DNA from: Porphyra umbilicalis
Taxonomy: Eukaryota; Rhodophyta; Bangiophyceae; Bangiales; Bangiaceae
Assembly: GCA_002049455.2 (NCBI GenBank)
Contig: KV918898.1
Span: 1 to 64,000 of the forward strand
Direction of reading: 5' to 3'
Length of the DNA stretch: 64,000 bases
Shown here: positions 44,800 through 57,409 of the stretch, one piece after another
Layout of the letters: each line of letters starts with the position of its first letter
Position numbering within the stretch: the stretch's first letter is position 1
The notes under the pieces: generated by a model
What the model was told of the DNA's origin: nothing
Database searches by the model: none
What the model saw: the letters and a program-made list of their open reading frames with translations, nothing else
Made by a program: the position numbers and the translations under genes

Positions 44800-45305
44800 A
44801 TGCAGCGAGTATCTCGTCAGTCCGTCGTCGTCGGCCCCACAGCAACCGACGTCAGCCGTCACGTCCCAGTCTTCCACGTGGTCCTGTGCGTTTGTCCCGC
44901 GCCCCTGCCGCCGCTGCCTCCGTTGCTCTTGTATTGGAGGGCGACGAGCAGCCGACACGCGCACTTAGTATCGTGTCTCGTAGCGCTTTCAGACAGGTTC
45001 TTCTTCTTCTTGTCAGCATCAGGACGTGCCCGGTGCCTGCGGTGTGGTTGCTCGGCTGCCGCCTGGTTGTGGCGTGTGCTCTCAGCCTCGTCTTGCAGGT
45101 AAGCTATTGGTGGTGATGCTCTGATGTTCGTCTGCTTTCGTGTGGTTCGAACAGTGCTCTTTGTAGCACTGAGAGTCGGTATCGCTGGACACCATGCCCG
45201 ATGGTTACTGGGGAAATGATCTGTGCGTATTGACGGTACTCGCTTGTGCTCGTTCGTTTTCTTGTGTCGTCTTTGCTTGTTATTGCGTTGCGACCAGTGC
45301 TTTCA

Positions 45306-45682
45306 GGATGAATCAGTGCATCTTCTGTTTGGTGGTCGTGCCGTCGGGTCATCGGCATCACAACGACAGTACCTGCCCTCACGCCGATTTTGCGTGTCGG
45401 CACACGCTACAGGAGGACGATCCGTTTTTCCTCCCTCTCCGAGTGCATAGCTGCAGAGGCGACGGCTGGACTTGCAAGCGCATCTGTTCCGTTTGTGGCG
45501 GTCGGGGTCACGAGCCGTGCTCTCAGTTGCCGCGCGCTGGTCGGTGGGAGCCTCGCAACGGAGCTAGTGTGCCCGCAAGCCCCCAGCGTCCACTGGAGCC
45601 CGCCGACTTTGCGTGCCCGCTCCACTGCTTAGATGTGGACCCTGCTGATCGACAAGCAGACGAGCCTCGAGTGGACCCGTGA
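45306..45682 (+). CDS. Second copy of the Cys/His domain, probable last exon
   Basis: An acceptor-like GTGCTTTCAG ends at 45305 and an ATG follows at 45308. The product reads MNQCIFCLVV, STCPHADFACRHTL, VHSCRGDGWTC, KRICSVCGGRGHEPC and ends at 45682. The spacing C-x2-C, C-x6-C-R-x-T-L, H..C, C-x3-C-x2-C-x4-H matches the domain at 40.15-40.36 kb, although the residues between differ, so the two genes look like distant relatives. A donor-like CAG|GTAAGC at 45099 and a compatible upstream exon from ATG 44800 are possible but that N-terminus is unconvincing. Function unknown. Confidence 0.45.
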
Positions 45683-48632
45683 TCTAGGCTGTTGTCGGAG
45701 TGTCGCGTCGGCTGTGGGATGGGTTCTGCAGTATGCACTTGCAACTTTTTCACACTCATTCCAACTGTCTCTAGATGGTTTCCATAGACGTGCGGCTCTT
45801 CCTCCAGCCTCCCGTCTCTCAACCCATGCCAGGAACGCAGCTCAGAAAGAACCAACTCCTTCGCTGACGGGTCGCCTCGACGGGTCGCCTCGATGGCAGT
45901 GGACTATCGGTGACCCGCACGCATTCAGGCTTGTGACCGTGGACGGCCTCGCCCATCGAAAATCTGCAGCGACGCCGTCTCAGTTGGGCTCATAACGGAG
46001 GTTAGGCTGGTGCTCGTCCGTGTCAAGCAATGGCAGTCGTCCCTTTCAAAGTGCTCGTGCTAGAGGCCGTCAAAGATTACAACGCCCGCCCGGTCGCCGT
46101 TGTCCTGCGCGGAGAGGGCTTCGATGTCGTCGGCCGCAACGAGCTCGCAACCGATGCCGCAAAGCACTTGTGATCGTTGGCCTGCACTACTTACTCTGGT
46201 GGATCCGGAGGTGGTCACGGTCCTTCGCAGCTCAGCGGTGGTTCTCACGCTAAGAGGCGCTGTGGTTTTCGCGCTTGTGGGACTCAAAGCAACGTTGCTC
46301 CTGTCGGCGCCGGGGACGAGGCACTACGGGGCTTGGTCTAGACGGCGTCCTTCTTCAGTTCTCCTCGTTGCGTCGCATAGTTCTATTGGTATCCTCACGA
46401 GGTAGTAGTCATGCGGTCATGAAACACTCACTCAAAGCGGATTCCCAGCTCGCCAAAAATGCATGCCGGGAGAAAAGGAGCCGACGGCGACACGCAGCGC
46501 ACGAGGCCTGCCCGCAGGATAGGCGCCGCCCAGATCTGGGACAAGAAATAAAAACAGACCCCGGTGCGCAAAGTGTCGTAGACGTCATCGAAAGAGATGC
46601 GCAAAGAGAGGCCCCCCATCAGTCAGTCGCAGACATGTCCAACGAAAACGAAGAAGCGGCACCACACAGGACCGAGTGAAGCTAGAGACGAGCAGTCCCG
46701 TCGCCGACACTGTAGATCACCACGGTGAAAAGAAAAGCAATGCATGATTGGTAGCATACAGTTCTCACGAGGAGTCTCCGGTCGTACCTACTCAGTGCGT
46801 CACAGACCGTCGTGGGATGAGCGGTGCGCCCCCGCCAACGGGGACGAGGCTGACGATGATGACGGTCACCCCGACCGCTGCTGCGTCGAGGGTGGCCCGG
46901 TTGGCCGTGCCGTGAGTCACATTGATGGTCTCCAACCCAACCAATGAGGTGGGTCCGCAAACCAGTCGTCGCTCCGTGGCCACCCGTTGCTGCCCGCGAC
47001 GGATATCTCGTGCTCCCTGGCGTCTCACTGAGAACGAAAAATTGCCAGATTCAAGGAAAAAGACGATCGATGCGTTGGCAGAACAGCCAAACGCGTCGAC
47101 TCGGCCAAGCGCATGGTCGCCGCGGCCGACACAGGCCGTTGGGAACGAGACAGTACGCCGCCTCGCAAGTCCTAAGAGCACTTGGCATCTGTGTACTTTT
47201 CGACTTGGCGTCGAATGGGTCCGTCGTGTGCCAGAGTCGGGTGGTTCGTGTGGTGCACGAGCCAACGAACCGTTTCTGACATGCATGCGCCTGAAAAGGC
47301 TGCGCACGACTGTCTACTCGATCTGCAGGGTGCAGACATATGCGGGCCACACCGTCGCTGTCCTTCATGGCATGGTTGAGTGTGTCTATTTCACCTTTTC
47401 ATCTCCCTGGTTTGCGTACTCGCGGACAAAGACGCCCAAAGAGAAGACCTTGCAATAGCGCAGATGTCTTCCGGGCACGATGGCTCCGTCAGGCCCAGTG
47501 GACTGCAACACCGGGCTCGGGCCTTTTTCAGAGGAAGCAGCAATTGTCTGTCGAGCCTCGATCGTCATCCTACGCTTGTCCCGACCGTCGTTGCTTCAGA
47601 CGACGATAGCATATTTACTACAAAGGTTCACGGTCGATCGTTCTCTCGTACCGATTTATATTTGAATGCACTTCAACTATCTTGATGTATTGGTGACTCA
47701 GCTCCACCGATCAGATGTAGTGGTGCCTCAGCTATTCAAGCGACCTCCGCCTGGGGAGAGAGGGGAAGACTTTCCCGCCGTGCGATGGACACGCCTTCTT
47801 GCAGGCGTGGGCAGCGCGGGCGCCCACGGTGCCCCGCCGACAGCCACTGCGTCTGCAGGCGGTCGGCACTGGTCCTACTGGGCGGCCTGGTACGTTGTCG
47901 GGCACGACCCGAGTGATCCAGGCTGGTAGACGAGGGATTGACTGAGGGCGACGAACACTACGCACTGAGCGCGGCTTTCTGTTGCTGGGTTTCTGCCTGA
48001 CCACCCTCCCCCCTTCCGGCTGCCCAGTTACCGGAATGGCCGCTGTCGTCTTCGCTGCCGTAGAAAGAAACTGTCCAGCTGCCCCGGTCCGCGGGCGTTC
48101 ACGCAGGAGGGCTTGCGCCGTCCCGGAGCGCGGTCCCTGTCGGAACCCGACGGCCGGCAGCCGCTCCTGCGCGCGGCCCCGGTGGCGGACGTGACGGCTA
48201 CGCAGTCGCCGATAAGACATTGCCTAGGAAATTGGCCGTCAGGACGAGTGCGACCGATGGCCACGGGATTGCGGCACGGCTGGACGCACCTGCGTTCCAG
48301 TCACGTTTTCAAGTCCGCAATTGTCTATCGAACGGCACGTCTCATTGGGCCACGGTATCTTCGGACGATTTCCAAGTCGCCGTAATTGCTGTAGGCGGGA
48401 AGTCTCTCGATGCAATCCTCCAGCCACTAACAGAATGCAGACAACAGCGCTGTCGCGCGGCTTGCCTCAGCACTCGATATGAGGTGGTCTCGCCCGACAT
48501 CGCAGCGCCGCCGCCTCCGGGCCCCGGTTCCCACAATCGCTCTCCATCACGCACCCCCCCCGCGTCGGGACCTGGCGGTCCACGCTGTCTTGTTGTTGCG
48601 TTCCCCTCTATTGTTTTGACGCCTGTTTCGTC
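45683..48632. other. 3-kb region without identifiable gene
   Basis: Short open frames only. One of 47 codons (46030-46173) resembles the start of a receiver domain. Nothing else recognised. Confidence 0.4.
46030..46173 (+). pseudogene. 47-codon frame resembling the N-terminal strand of a response-regulator receiver domain
   Basis: MAVVPFKVLVLEAVKDYNAR continues to VLRGEGFDVV and TDAAKHL before TGA. The pattern hydrophobic-strand, E/D, helix, x-GFDVV is that of receiver domains, but the phosphoacceptor part is missing and downstream frames do not restore it. It may be a decayed fragment or chance. Confidence 0.2.
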
Positions 48633-49532
48633 ATGGACGAGAACAACAACAACCCTTCCCGTGTGCCACCGCCGCCGGGACGGAGGCATCCAGGCTCCTA
48701 CATGTGCAGCATCTGCACCATCGTGCTGACGGGTGAGTCGAGCTGGAAACAGCACGTCCGCGGGAACCCACACAAGAAGCGGGCGCAACGCACTGCTTCC
48801 ATCGACGTCACGAGCAACCACAACGCCCCCTCTCTGCGCTGGACGTGCCCGACGTGTTTGGTGTGCAACGACTCGGCGGCGGGCCTCTTCGCCCACGTCG
48901 GGGGCGCAGTCCACCGCCGGGCCGTCTCGGTGCTGACAGACGCCGGTCGTGCAGGGGAGCTTCAAGCCCTTCTTCCTCGTCTCCATGAGGCAGCGCTACA
49001 GGTTTTCCGGTCGGGCGGTGACCACGACCGCTGCATCGAGCTTCTCCATGAGACGGAGGCCCATGCAGGTGCGCAGGCGTCAGGCGGTCCCGCCGGACCT
49101 TCTGGTCACGGTTCCTCTGCAGGACATGGCGGGCGGAGTGGTGGCACGGACGCAAGGGCTGATAAGAATGGTAGCCACCTGCGCAAACGCAGGCGTGAGT
49201 GCGATGCGGATGGCGGCGCGGTGGCGCGAGCCGCCGTTTGTTGTGGCGGCTATGCCCGAGACGGAAATGGCGTCCATCGTCGTGACGTGGGGGAAGCTTC
49301 TGCCTGTACCGGTGGCGGTGCCGCCTCGAGCACCCCGCCGCCGATTGGCGGGCATGGTCACGCCACGAACGCTCTCGAGCGAGCGGCCGCGGCGCGCGCT
49401 GTACCAGCGTCGCAGCACGGCCGTCACGCAGTGGTGGTCCCGCCCGGGGCCCGTGTTTTGTTTGAGTGCCGGGTGTGCCGCCGCCAGCACTGTACCGCTG
49501 ACGACTTCATCAACCATGTGTGCAGCACGTAA
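48633..49532 (+). CDS. C2H2 zinc-finger protein, U1-type fingers
   Basis: 299 residues from ATG 48633 (MDENNNNPSRVPPPPGRRHP), after a T/C-rich leader. Finger 1 is YMCSICTIVLTGESSWKQHV followed by RGNPHKKRAQ, the long-spaced U1/matrin-like type that binds RNA or is found in splicing factors. Finger 2 is WTCPTCLVCNDSAAGLFAHV with GGAVHRR. Finger 3 at the C-terminus is ECRVCRRQHCTADDFINHVC. The middle (about 130-250) is Gly/Ser/His-rich, with a basic HLRKRRREC likely nuclear signal. Clean single frame. Probably a nuclear RNA- or DNA-binding protein; no orthologue named. Confidence 0.7.
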   Translation: MDENNNNPSRVPPPPGRRHPGSYMCSICTIVLTGESSWKQHVRGNPHKKRAQRTASIDVTSNHNAPSLRWTCPTCLVCNDSAAGLFAHVGGAVHRRAVSVLTDAGRAGELQALLPRLHEAALQVFRSGGDHDRCIELLHETEAHAGAQASGGPAGPSGHGSSAGHGGRSGGTDARADKNGSHLRKRRRECDADGGAVARAAVCCGGYARDGNGVHRRDVGEASACTGGGAASSTPPPIGGHGHATNALERAAAARAVPASQHGRHAVVVPPGARVLFECRVCRRQHCTADDFINHVCST

Positions 49533-49909
49533 TACGCAAAGGGCAACAGAGCGATTCTGGAGTACGCTCCCTCTTCCTTGCTGTCGTTGCAACTTCTGCT
49601 TCACTGCTGTGTGATGTGTGTTTCTGTTCCTGCTGCTTTACTGCTGTTTGTTGTGCATTGTTGTGTGCGGCACGTGTGTGTTGTCGTACCTGCTGCTTTA
49701 CTGCTGTGTGTTGTGTCCTGTAGTGATTCGCAAGAAGCATAGTGGCCCTTAAAAGCTAACCATCATCCCTGTCACACACACGAGCACGCGCACGCCGCCC
49801 AGCAACGACGGTGACCGACTTTCCACACGCCAGCATGCCAGCCTTCCCCATCGCCAGCACCACCGCATCGCCACCACCCGTAGCGTAGCCACAAACAAGC
49901 ACTCACACC
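49533..49909. other. intergenic with short T-rich repeats
   Basis: A CTGCTTTACTGCTGT unit recurs three or four times between 49595 and 49720. No gene. Confidence 0.5.
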
Positions 49910-51250
49910 GTGACAGACAACAGCACATGCACGACCGCGTCGCCGCTGACGACGGCGAGCTCGTTGACGAGCGCCAACACGCCCACCTCGAACAGTACCA
50001 GCACGTGCACGACCGCCTCTCTGCCGACGATGGCCAGCTTGTTGACGCACGCCAACACATGCACCTCGCAAAACAACAGGACCTGCACGACCGACCGCCT
50101 CGCCCACGATGATGGCAAGCTCGCTCACGCACTCGAGCACATGTACCGTGGCCAACACGAGCACGAGCACGACCGCATCGCCGCCGAGCACGGTGACCTC
50201 GTTGACGCTGGCCAACGCGCGCACGAGGCGCCACGCCAACACCAACATGGACGCCTCGTCGTCGACGACGGCGTGCCTATGGACTCAGTCAGGCACGCAC
50301 ACATTGTCCAACACAAGCACCTGCTCGACCGCCTCGATGCCGCCAACTCGTCACCTGCGCGCTCGTTGACGCCCGCCAACACGCTCCCCTGATGCAGTAC
50401 CAGCACCAGCTCGACCGCCTCGCCGCCGACGACGGCGACAACCTCAACATCCTCCAGCACGCGCACCTTGCGCCACACCGACAGAAGCATGACCGCCTCG
50501 TCACCGACGACGATGAGCTCGTTGACGTCTACCAGCACGCGCACCGGGTGCCACACCAGAAACAGCACGTCCGCCTTGGCACCGGCGACTGCGACCACGT
50601 AGACGACCTGCAGCACCCCCACACCGACGACAGAGACAACGTTGACGACCTGCAAGACGCCCACCTTGCAGACGGCGAGCACGCAGACGACCGCCGTGCC
50701 GCCAACGCAAGCACCTGCTCAACCGCCTCGATGCCGCCAACTCGTCAACTGCGCGCTCGTTGACGCCCGCCAACACGCGCCCCTGATGCAACACCAGCAC
50801 CAGCCCGACCGCCTGGCCGCCGACGACAGCGACGACCTCATCATCCTCCAACACGCGCCCCTGATGCAACACCAGCACCAGCTCGACCGCCTCGCCGTAA
50901 ACGACGGCGACAACCTCAACATCCTCCAAAACGCGCACCTTGCGCCACACCGACAGAAGCATGACCGCCTCGTCACCGACGACGATGAGCTCGTTGATGC
51001 CCACCAGCACGCGCACCGGGTGCCACACCAGGAACAGCACGACCGCATTGACACCGACGACGGTAAAGTCGTTCACGCACTCCAGCACGCGCACCGAGGC
51101 CAGCACGGGCACGAGCTCGACCGCCTCGCCGTCGAGCACGGCGACCTCCTTGATATCTCTAAAAGCCGGGACCTCGCCCAACACGAGAGCCAGGTCGCCC
51201 GCCTCGCCGCCGAAGACAGAGGCCACATGTAACCACTCCACCACGCGCTC
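49910..51250. repeat. degenerate tandem array, about 78-bp (26-codon) units
   Basis: Units read on the plus strand as DRLAADDG-D/E-x-L/V...QHAHL-x-HQHQ, His/Asp-rich, and on the minus strand, codon for codon, as Val/Leu-rich VVAVVGGEAVELVLVL. Both directions are open over one to three hundred codons, but each is broken by frame changes. A higher-order duplication repeats about 50390-50560 at about 50862-51032, offset 472 bp. Length about 1.3 kb. No known repeat family. Confidence 0.7.
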
Positions 51251-51364
51251 GCAGGCCAACGCAAGCACTAGCAGAACGCCTTTCCGACGTCGTCGGCGCC
51301 CATGTTGGCACACTCCAACGCGCGCATCTCCCCCAACACAAAGAATGCCACGACCGCCCGGTCC

Positions 51365-54300
51365 TCACACCCACCCAGGCACGTCATAGCCATAGTCGAA
51401 GAAGAGCTCCTCTCCGGGAGCCAACGGAGCCCGGGCAAATACGCCGACCCTGATTTGGCCGCTCACGTTTAACAGCATTGCCTCAACGTTGGCGAGCTCC
51501 TTTCTTCGGTGATTGATGAACTTCGTCCGATTGCCCTTGTACTTGGCATCGATGTTGACCGTCTTCGTGACAGAGTACAGGAAGCTGACGCCTATTGCGT
51601 CGTAGACGCGCCCTCGTGCATGTGCCTCCCCGTTGGAGAGTAGCTCGCCAACATACTCACCGACAAAGTCCCCGGCAGCCGCCGGCTCAGCTGCAAAAAC
51701 CCCAAGTCCGTGTGCGCCTGAGCGGCCGAGCACACAGCGAACTCGAGCACCGACCTGTAGTTGAACATTCCGGCAACGGCGCCGACCGACCGCCTCTCCA
51801 GCAGCCACGCCGTCGCTAGCAACGTCCGCTTCAATAAGGAGCCCAGCCGCACGCAGAGGCGGTACACCGGCGCTTGGGCCAGCTTGACCGGGTGGTGTTG
51901 GCAGCCCGTCGACACCAGTATCCGGATTCCAGTGTGCACCGCACGTGAGACACGCATCGGGGTCGCATTCTCGGTCGACGCTGAAGCACGGGCACTCGTC
52001 CGTCGCACACCGTGACGGCGGCACGCATGCGCACCAGGTGCGCCGGTCGCAGTGCCGAGACGCAGAAGCTGGCGCGGCGTCGATGAGCGCCAACGAGGTG
52101 CCCGCCGACGACGCAGACCGCCCCGCCGCTGCCCGACAACCAAGAGCGCACCAGCACGACTTCTCGCACGACAGTCCCGCCCTTGCGCACCTGCAGCGCT
52201 CTGCCGTGCACGCACCGACGTGGAAACACGGCATGAAGTCATGCACCTTGGCAGGCGCGTCGGGGTCCTCCTGACTGCTGCCGTTCGTGGTTCTCCCAGG
52301 CGAGGAAAACGCGCCCAGGGACAACGGCGGTGAAGCCGGACGCGTGTGAGTTTGCTGCAAGCCACGTGCAAACGCCGCCCCAGCCCCCGTCACGGGCGTG
52401 GAGCTGTCGCGTGCGGCGGCATCCACGTCGACATCTTCGTCAGGCGGCTGTACGTGCGACATGCCCCGCCCAGTCCACCCCGCCCCTGCAATGTAGTCAG
52501 CAACGCCGCGACACGTCTTGCCAGGAACAAATCTGGCGAGAAGACAAGTGTCTCCGTCCCCGACAATGTCTGCGCCTAGGTGAAGAAGCGCCACCTGTGC
52601 GTCACTCCAATCATCGACGGTCGGCTTCTCGTACGTCATGGCCGCCTTCACGCGAGCGTCGTGGCGACACTCCGCGCACCCACTGGCTGCTGCGGCAATG
52701 GAAGCATGCAAAATGCCTGCGCGACCACCACGGCGACCATCCGACACGGAGGGCCGTGCGAAGACGGGTACATCACTGTCGGGAACGTGGTCGTCCCCAT
52801 CATTGACCGAGAGGCTGTCAATGCCTCCACACAAACGGTCCAAAACGCCTCTCGAAGAGCCAACAACGTTCTCGCACGCGGCAGAATGACCCGCGCTGAC
52901 GCCGTCGACGCCAAGACCCACACCAGGAGAGGGAGCGCTGCCAGCCGCGACACTGTCCGCGTCACCGTCGCTGTCGCTGACAGCCACAGCACGAGAGGGA
53001 GCGCTTCCAGCCCCGACACCGTCCGCGTCACCATCACTGTCGCTGAGCACCCTGCGACGGCTATGCCGCTCGCGGTGCGCGGAGGACGCCGCGAGGAATG
53101 ACGCTCTCCACTTTCCAGGGACGACCCCCGCAACCCGATCTGGGTCCGCGCGCGCGTTTGCATCACGGCCTCGACACGCATCATCACGGCGAGCGACAGG
53201 TACAGACGACGACGGCTCCGCCGCGTGCGTGCCGTGCACGCGACAAGTGTAGCGCAGGCACGTTCGACACAACAGACGCAAGAAGACTTCTCTCGACGTC
53301 CCATAAAAGTCGAACGCCGGCGCACACTCGGAGGCGACAGCGTCTGCGCGGTCCACATGGTCCGTGGAGAACAGAGCGCCCATACACGGCAGAAGCGTGA
53401 CCGCGGCAGGACCCTCTGGAGCACGAAGGGTAGCGTGAACAGACCGCAGCGCGGCAACGTCGGCCCGCAGCGCGCCGTTGTCGGCGTGCGACTCTCGTAC
53501 AAGTGCGGCTTCCCGCGTCGCCCACGCGCGACTGGCGGGGGGAAGACTAGCAGCGAGCACGTCAGACGCAGCTGTCGTCGCAGCGACGGCGAGCGCCACG
53601 GCCGCGGCCTGATGACCATGAAGGTCCTCATGGCCGAGGCGCCCGACCTGTGCAACGCACTCACCGACCGAAGGACTGACGACTTGCTCCCTTACGGCTC
53701 CAGTGCCGAGAACGACGTCGAGGCTGGCACCGCCCGTCAAGCGCTCGATCGCCGCTCGGCTCTTGGCGCGCGCGGCTCGACCCGCAGAAGCCCGGCGGTG
53801 GTCAGCCGCTCGACGCTTGATGAGTTGTATGACGTGGGTCAGGAAGGAGACGGTCTCGCCCAATGCGCTGCTCATAGCGCTCACCACCGCAGGTGATTCA
53901 CCCAGGGCCTCCACGACAGCTTGCACCCCCGCCCGCTGCGCCAATCGACACGTAAGCGACGGGAGCGATCGGTAGTGCCCGTCGTGATGAATGGTGTCCG
54001 GATCAGACGCGTCGCTGCCGTCACTGTTCCACTCGGGGGGCGCCCATCCGTTCTTTCGCATGATCTTGTCCGCATTTGCATGCGCCTCGTCCGAGGGGCC
54101 AAGGTATGGCGTGAACTTGGCGGGAGGCACGTGCTCAAGCCGTCGCCAAGACCGACGCAATGACGTGTAAGCAGTCGCCTATGGGAGACGCTCAGCTGCT
54201 GGAAGAATCGTGACGACCACAGCGTCGTCCGCGGCGGTGGCGCTCGGCGCCGCCCGCGTGTGCCGTGCGGAGCGCAGGTAGTCGAACATAGTGCGCTGCG

Positions 54301-54835
54301 CCTCTCGGGGGGGGCGCCTCTCGTCGTCGTCAGGTTGCGCGGCGCGTGCCCCATTCTTCCGGCTGCTCCTCTCCAGGAGGCTTCCATACACCACATCCCC
54401 CCCACCCGGACTCAAAGCCTCCCCGCGACAGCAACTCGGGCCAACTCTGCTGGATGATGCCACAGTACTGGCATAGCGACTATCAACGTCGGGGGCACCA
54501 ACACGCGCGAGCAACGTGGACGATGTGGGGGCCTGCTCAACAGGGCGGGAGACGGCAGCCACAGACACCGCTGCCGCGGCGCGGGCGTAGCGCTCAGCCG
54601 CGGCCCGATTCACCGCAATGGCTATGCGCCCCTCCGCGCGACGACGCCGACGAGCGCGGCGCCCCGCTCGGCCATACAGACGAAGGATGACATGCTTCAG
54701 AATAGTGCCGTCCCCAGAGGCGGCAGCCACAAGGTCGGCAGCTTCAGCATCGTCGTCCACATCGGACAAAGGCCCCTCATCGTTGGGCCAATCCTCCACA
54801 TAGTTCTCCTCGGGGACACAGCGCATTGTCGCCAT
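51365..54835 (-). CDS. E(z): E(z)-like histone H3K27 methyltransferase (PRC2 catalytic subunit type)
   Basis: E(z)/EZH proteins methylate H3 Lys27 within PRC2. From the N-terminus: VPEENYVEDWPNDEG; a FYGTSREVFLRLLCRTCLRY-TCRVHG segment like the EZH FCRRCFKYDC region; a SANT-like DDWSDAQVALLHLGAD...FVPGKTCRGV; the CXC pre-SET (CFHVGACTAERCRCARAG, CDRRTWCACVP, CATDECPCFSVDRECDPDAC-LTCGAHW); then SET (FVGEYVGELLSNGEAHARGR, VYDAIGVSFLY, TKFINHRRKELANVEA, APGEELFFDYGYD). An in-frame TAG lies at 54179-54181; since CTCCCATAG could be an acceptor, an unrecognised intron is likely. ATG 54835 is the proposed start. The usual Cys after the NH motif is Val here. Confidence 0.85.
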
Positions 54836-57409
54836 TGTGGCAAGGCGAGACGGGGTCCGCGGCCGCGACCAGCCACAACGAGATGCCGACAGCTGACAAT
54901 GGGATGCCGACAGCTGACCGTGCTCCCCCCGACGCACCTGAGCAGGTGTCGTGACCTGCGTTTGTCGCTCAAGTGCTCAAATCACCAGAATTCCGCGCCC
55001 CAGTTGCTGCGTGGACCAGTCAAGCTGATCTGGGACAGGCTAATTGCGAGGCATGTCAGTTGTCATTTCACAATTCGTGCGTAATGGTTCGTCACCCGTC
55101 TGCGTGTCAGTGGCAATGCCGCTGAGCGTGGCGGCCGGGAAACGGCTGGCGACTGAGGCCGCGGCTGCCGCGGTTGTGCGGCCGCCCCGCGGCCGCACGG
55201 CCGTAAGAGGCGGTCGCCGTCGCAGGCGACGATGACGTGTCGGGGGGGGACGGGGGGGGGGGTACGTAAGGCCGCTACCTCGACGCAATTGGCTGTCGCG
55301 CCGCCGTTGACTTGGTACTCTCGTCGCCCGCCGCCACCGATGGCGGCGCTACACCGCTTCCATCGGGGCCGGTGCCGGGCGTCACACCCTCCGGCGGCCC
55401 GTCGCCCGAGGGTGTGACGCCGGCCGCGCGGGTCTGCACCAGGTGTTGGTGAGGATAAATCCTTAGAGGATATATCCGCACAGGATACTCGTATCCATCC
55501 GGAATATGGGCTGAGGCTGGAAGCTCGTAATGTACATAACTCGGAGGGAAAATAGTAGAGCCGTCCTTATCGGAGCCCTCGTGCAAGAATTGACAGTACT
55601 CAGATCGGACTTGGGACACTCCGCTTTATCTGGTAAGAATATCTGTAAAAGCGATAGCGGCAGTGGCGCCTTGAGATTCATATGCAGGCGTGCAATCGAA
55701 TCGTCAAACAAGCTACCTGTCCTATTCGTGCTAGCACAGTTAGTGCAGTCTCCCGAACTTTGGCCGATCCCGACGAGAGGAACTGTGCTGAACTGATGTA
55801 CGGCAGTCATGCATTGGGCCAGATACGAGCTCTCGGCCAATCAGCAGTTGTGCGGACTGCAGGTTGCTCTTGCTCCCATGGTCCAGATCTGACAAGATTG
55901 CAATACGTATGATGACTGCTGATGCGAGGCTCTGCAATGGGGCCAGCCAGAACTGGTTCCAGCCTCCAGCACAGGTGTTTCTGACAGTCCTGCCGAGGGC
56001 ACCGGATGGCGACAGAGCCAGGGCAGTCGCCTCTCCGGCCGATCTTTCTTTGTTCCCCGTCCCGCTCGCGATGCCAGGAGAGTTGCGATCTTATCGAATG
56101 TCGCGATCGGATTTTATCCAAGATCGTTGCAAATGCTTAATTCGATATGACTCGTGATCTTCTCCAGAAATTCTCATCTATTCCGTAATTGAGTTTTCGC
56201 TATTGTCATGAGCCCGGTATGCAATCATTATGTATTTCCATGGATTGTATCGGAGTACTGACGAAATCTCAGATTCCACAAATCCCTGGTCTGCACACCC
56301 TCGTGGTGGCCGCAACCGTCGGCCCGCGCCGCTGACGGGCGGCTGGCGCGTTGCCGCCGCAAGTGTTGGTGGCGGCGGGTGCGCCTGCCTGCCCGTGGCC
56401 AGTGGCGGGCGGCTGCACGTAAGACAGCTGCGAGTGGCCTATTCGTCGCTGGGGCTGCCACGGCCGCAACCGCGGTGGCCCCGCCGCAGCTGGCAACGCG
56501 CGACAACGCCGTGCGGCGACGGCGAGGCGCTTTGCCACCAGTGTGATGCCCACCTATGCCAACCGATGGCCTGCAGTCTGGTGCCCGCCTGCACCACTCC
56601 TCACAGCTCCAGAGCACGACTGTCACTCGACGCAGCCGCCTGTGCAAGTAAAAGCAGAACGCTTGCTACGGCAGTGACTTGGGAGTCGTGCCTCGTAGCA
56701 TCTCACCGTGCAGTTGCCGCTCCAGCGCTCATTGACCGGCGAGCACTACGGCACATGGTCCTAGCACTGTCCCTAGCACTGTCCCTTGTGTAGCATACCA
56801 AACAAACACCAGCTGTGGCACACAGTGGATGTGATGGGCTCCCAAATGGCGGCGCGATGTCCCTGTTCATGCCACCTTCAGCACAGAAAAACACAGAGTT
56901 GCTGTCAACGGATCCCGACGGCATCGACTTTCCACAATCTCCAGCAAGTTTCTTCTTTTGTCGATCTCAAAGATTTCAAATGGCTCGACTTCTGTGGGGA
57001 AGCTTCGGTTTCAATGGCGCAGGACTTTCTATTTCAAAAGAGTGCAACAAAAAAGTTTTTCATGAGCAGGCTCCGATCACCACCCCTTGCGTCCCATTCG
57101 CAAAGTCACAGATGGCACCTGTTGTGTCCCCTTGGCCAAGTCCCAGATGGCACCTGTTGCGTCCCATAGGTCAACTGCGTCTTCCTGGCGCCCTGCATGA
57201 CACGCTACACGACAGTCATGGTCAGCACTGCTAGAGTGCGTCGCCACCCTCACTGCTCCAGTGCCATGGGTACCCGACACAACCCTCTCTTGCGTCTGTC
57301 ATATCTACAGGTCATGTTGGTGTGCATGTCGTGTGTGGCCCACACACACACACACGTGTGTGGGTTTTGTTTCCGGGAGGCCATGGATTGTTGGTCTACA
57401 TCAACAGTT
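54836..57409. other. 2.6-kb region without identifiable gene
   Basis: Holds a 14-bp perfect hairpin (55378-55421), a lower-GC stretch (about 55430-56230), a short repeat of CAGATGGCACCTGTTG (57112-57160) and a CA/TG microsatellite near 57342-57361. No conserved frame. Confidence 0.4.
55378..55421. repeat. perfect 14-bp inverted repeat with 16-nt loop
   Basis: GGCGTCACACCCTC at 55378-55391 pairs with GAGGGTGTGACGCC at 55408-55421. It sits where GC-rich sequence gives way to a lower-GC stretch. Role unknown. Confidence 0.85.

Noticed and set aside
46922..47458. 178-codon plus-strand frame opposite a 171-codon minus-strand frame
   Set aside because: Neither shows a domain, leader or splice support.
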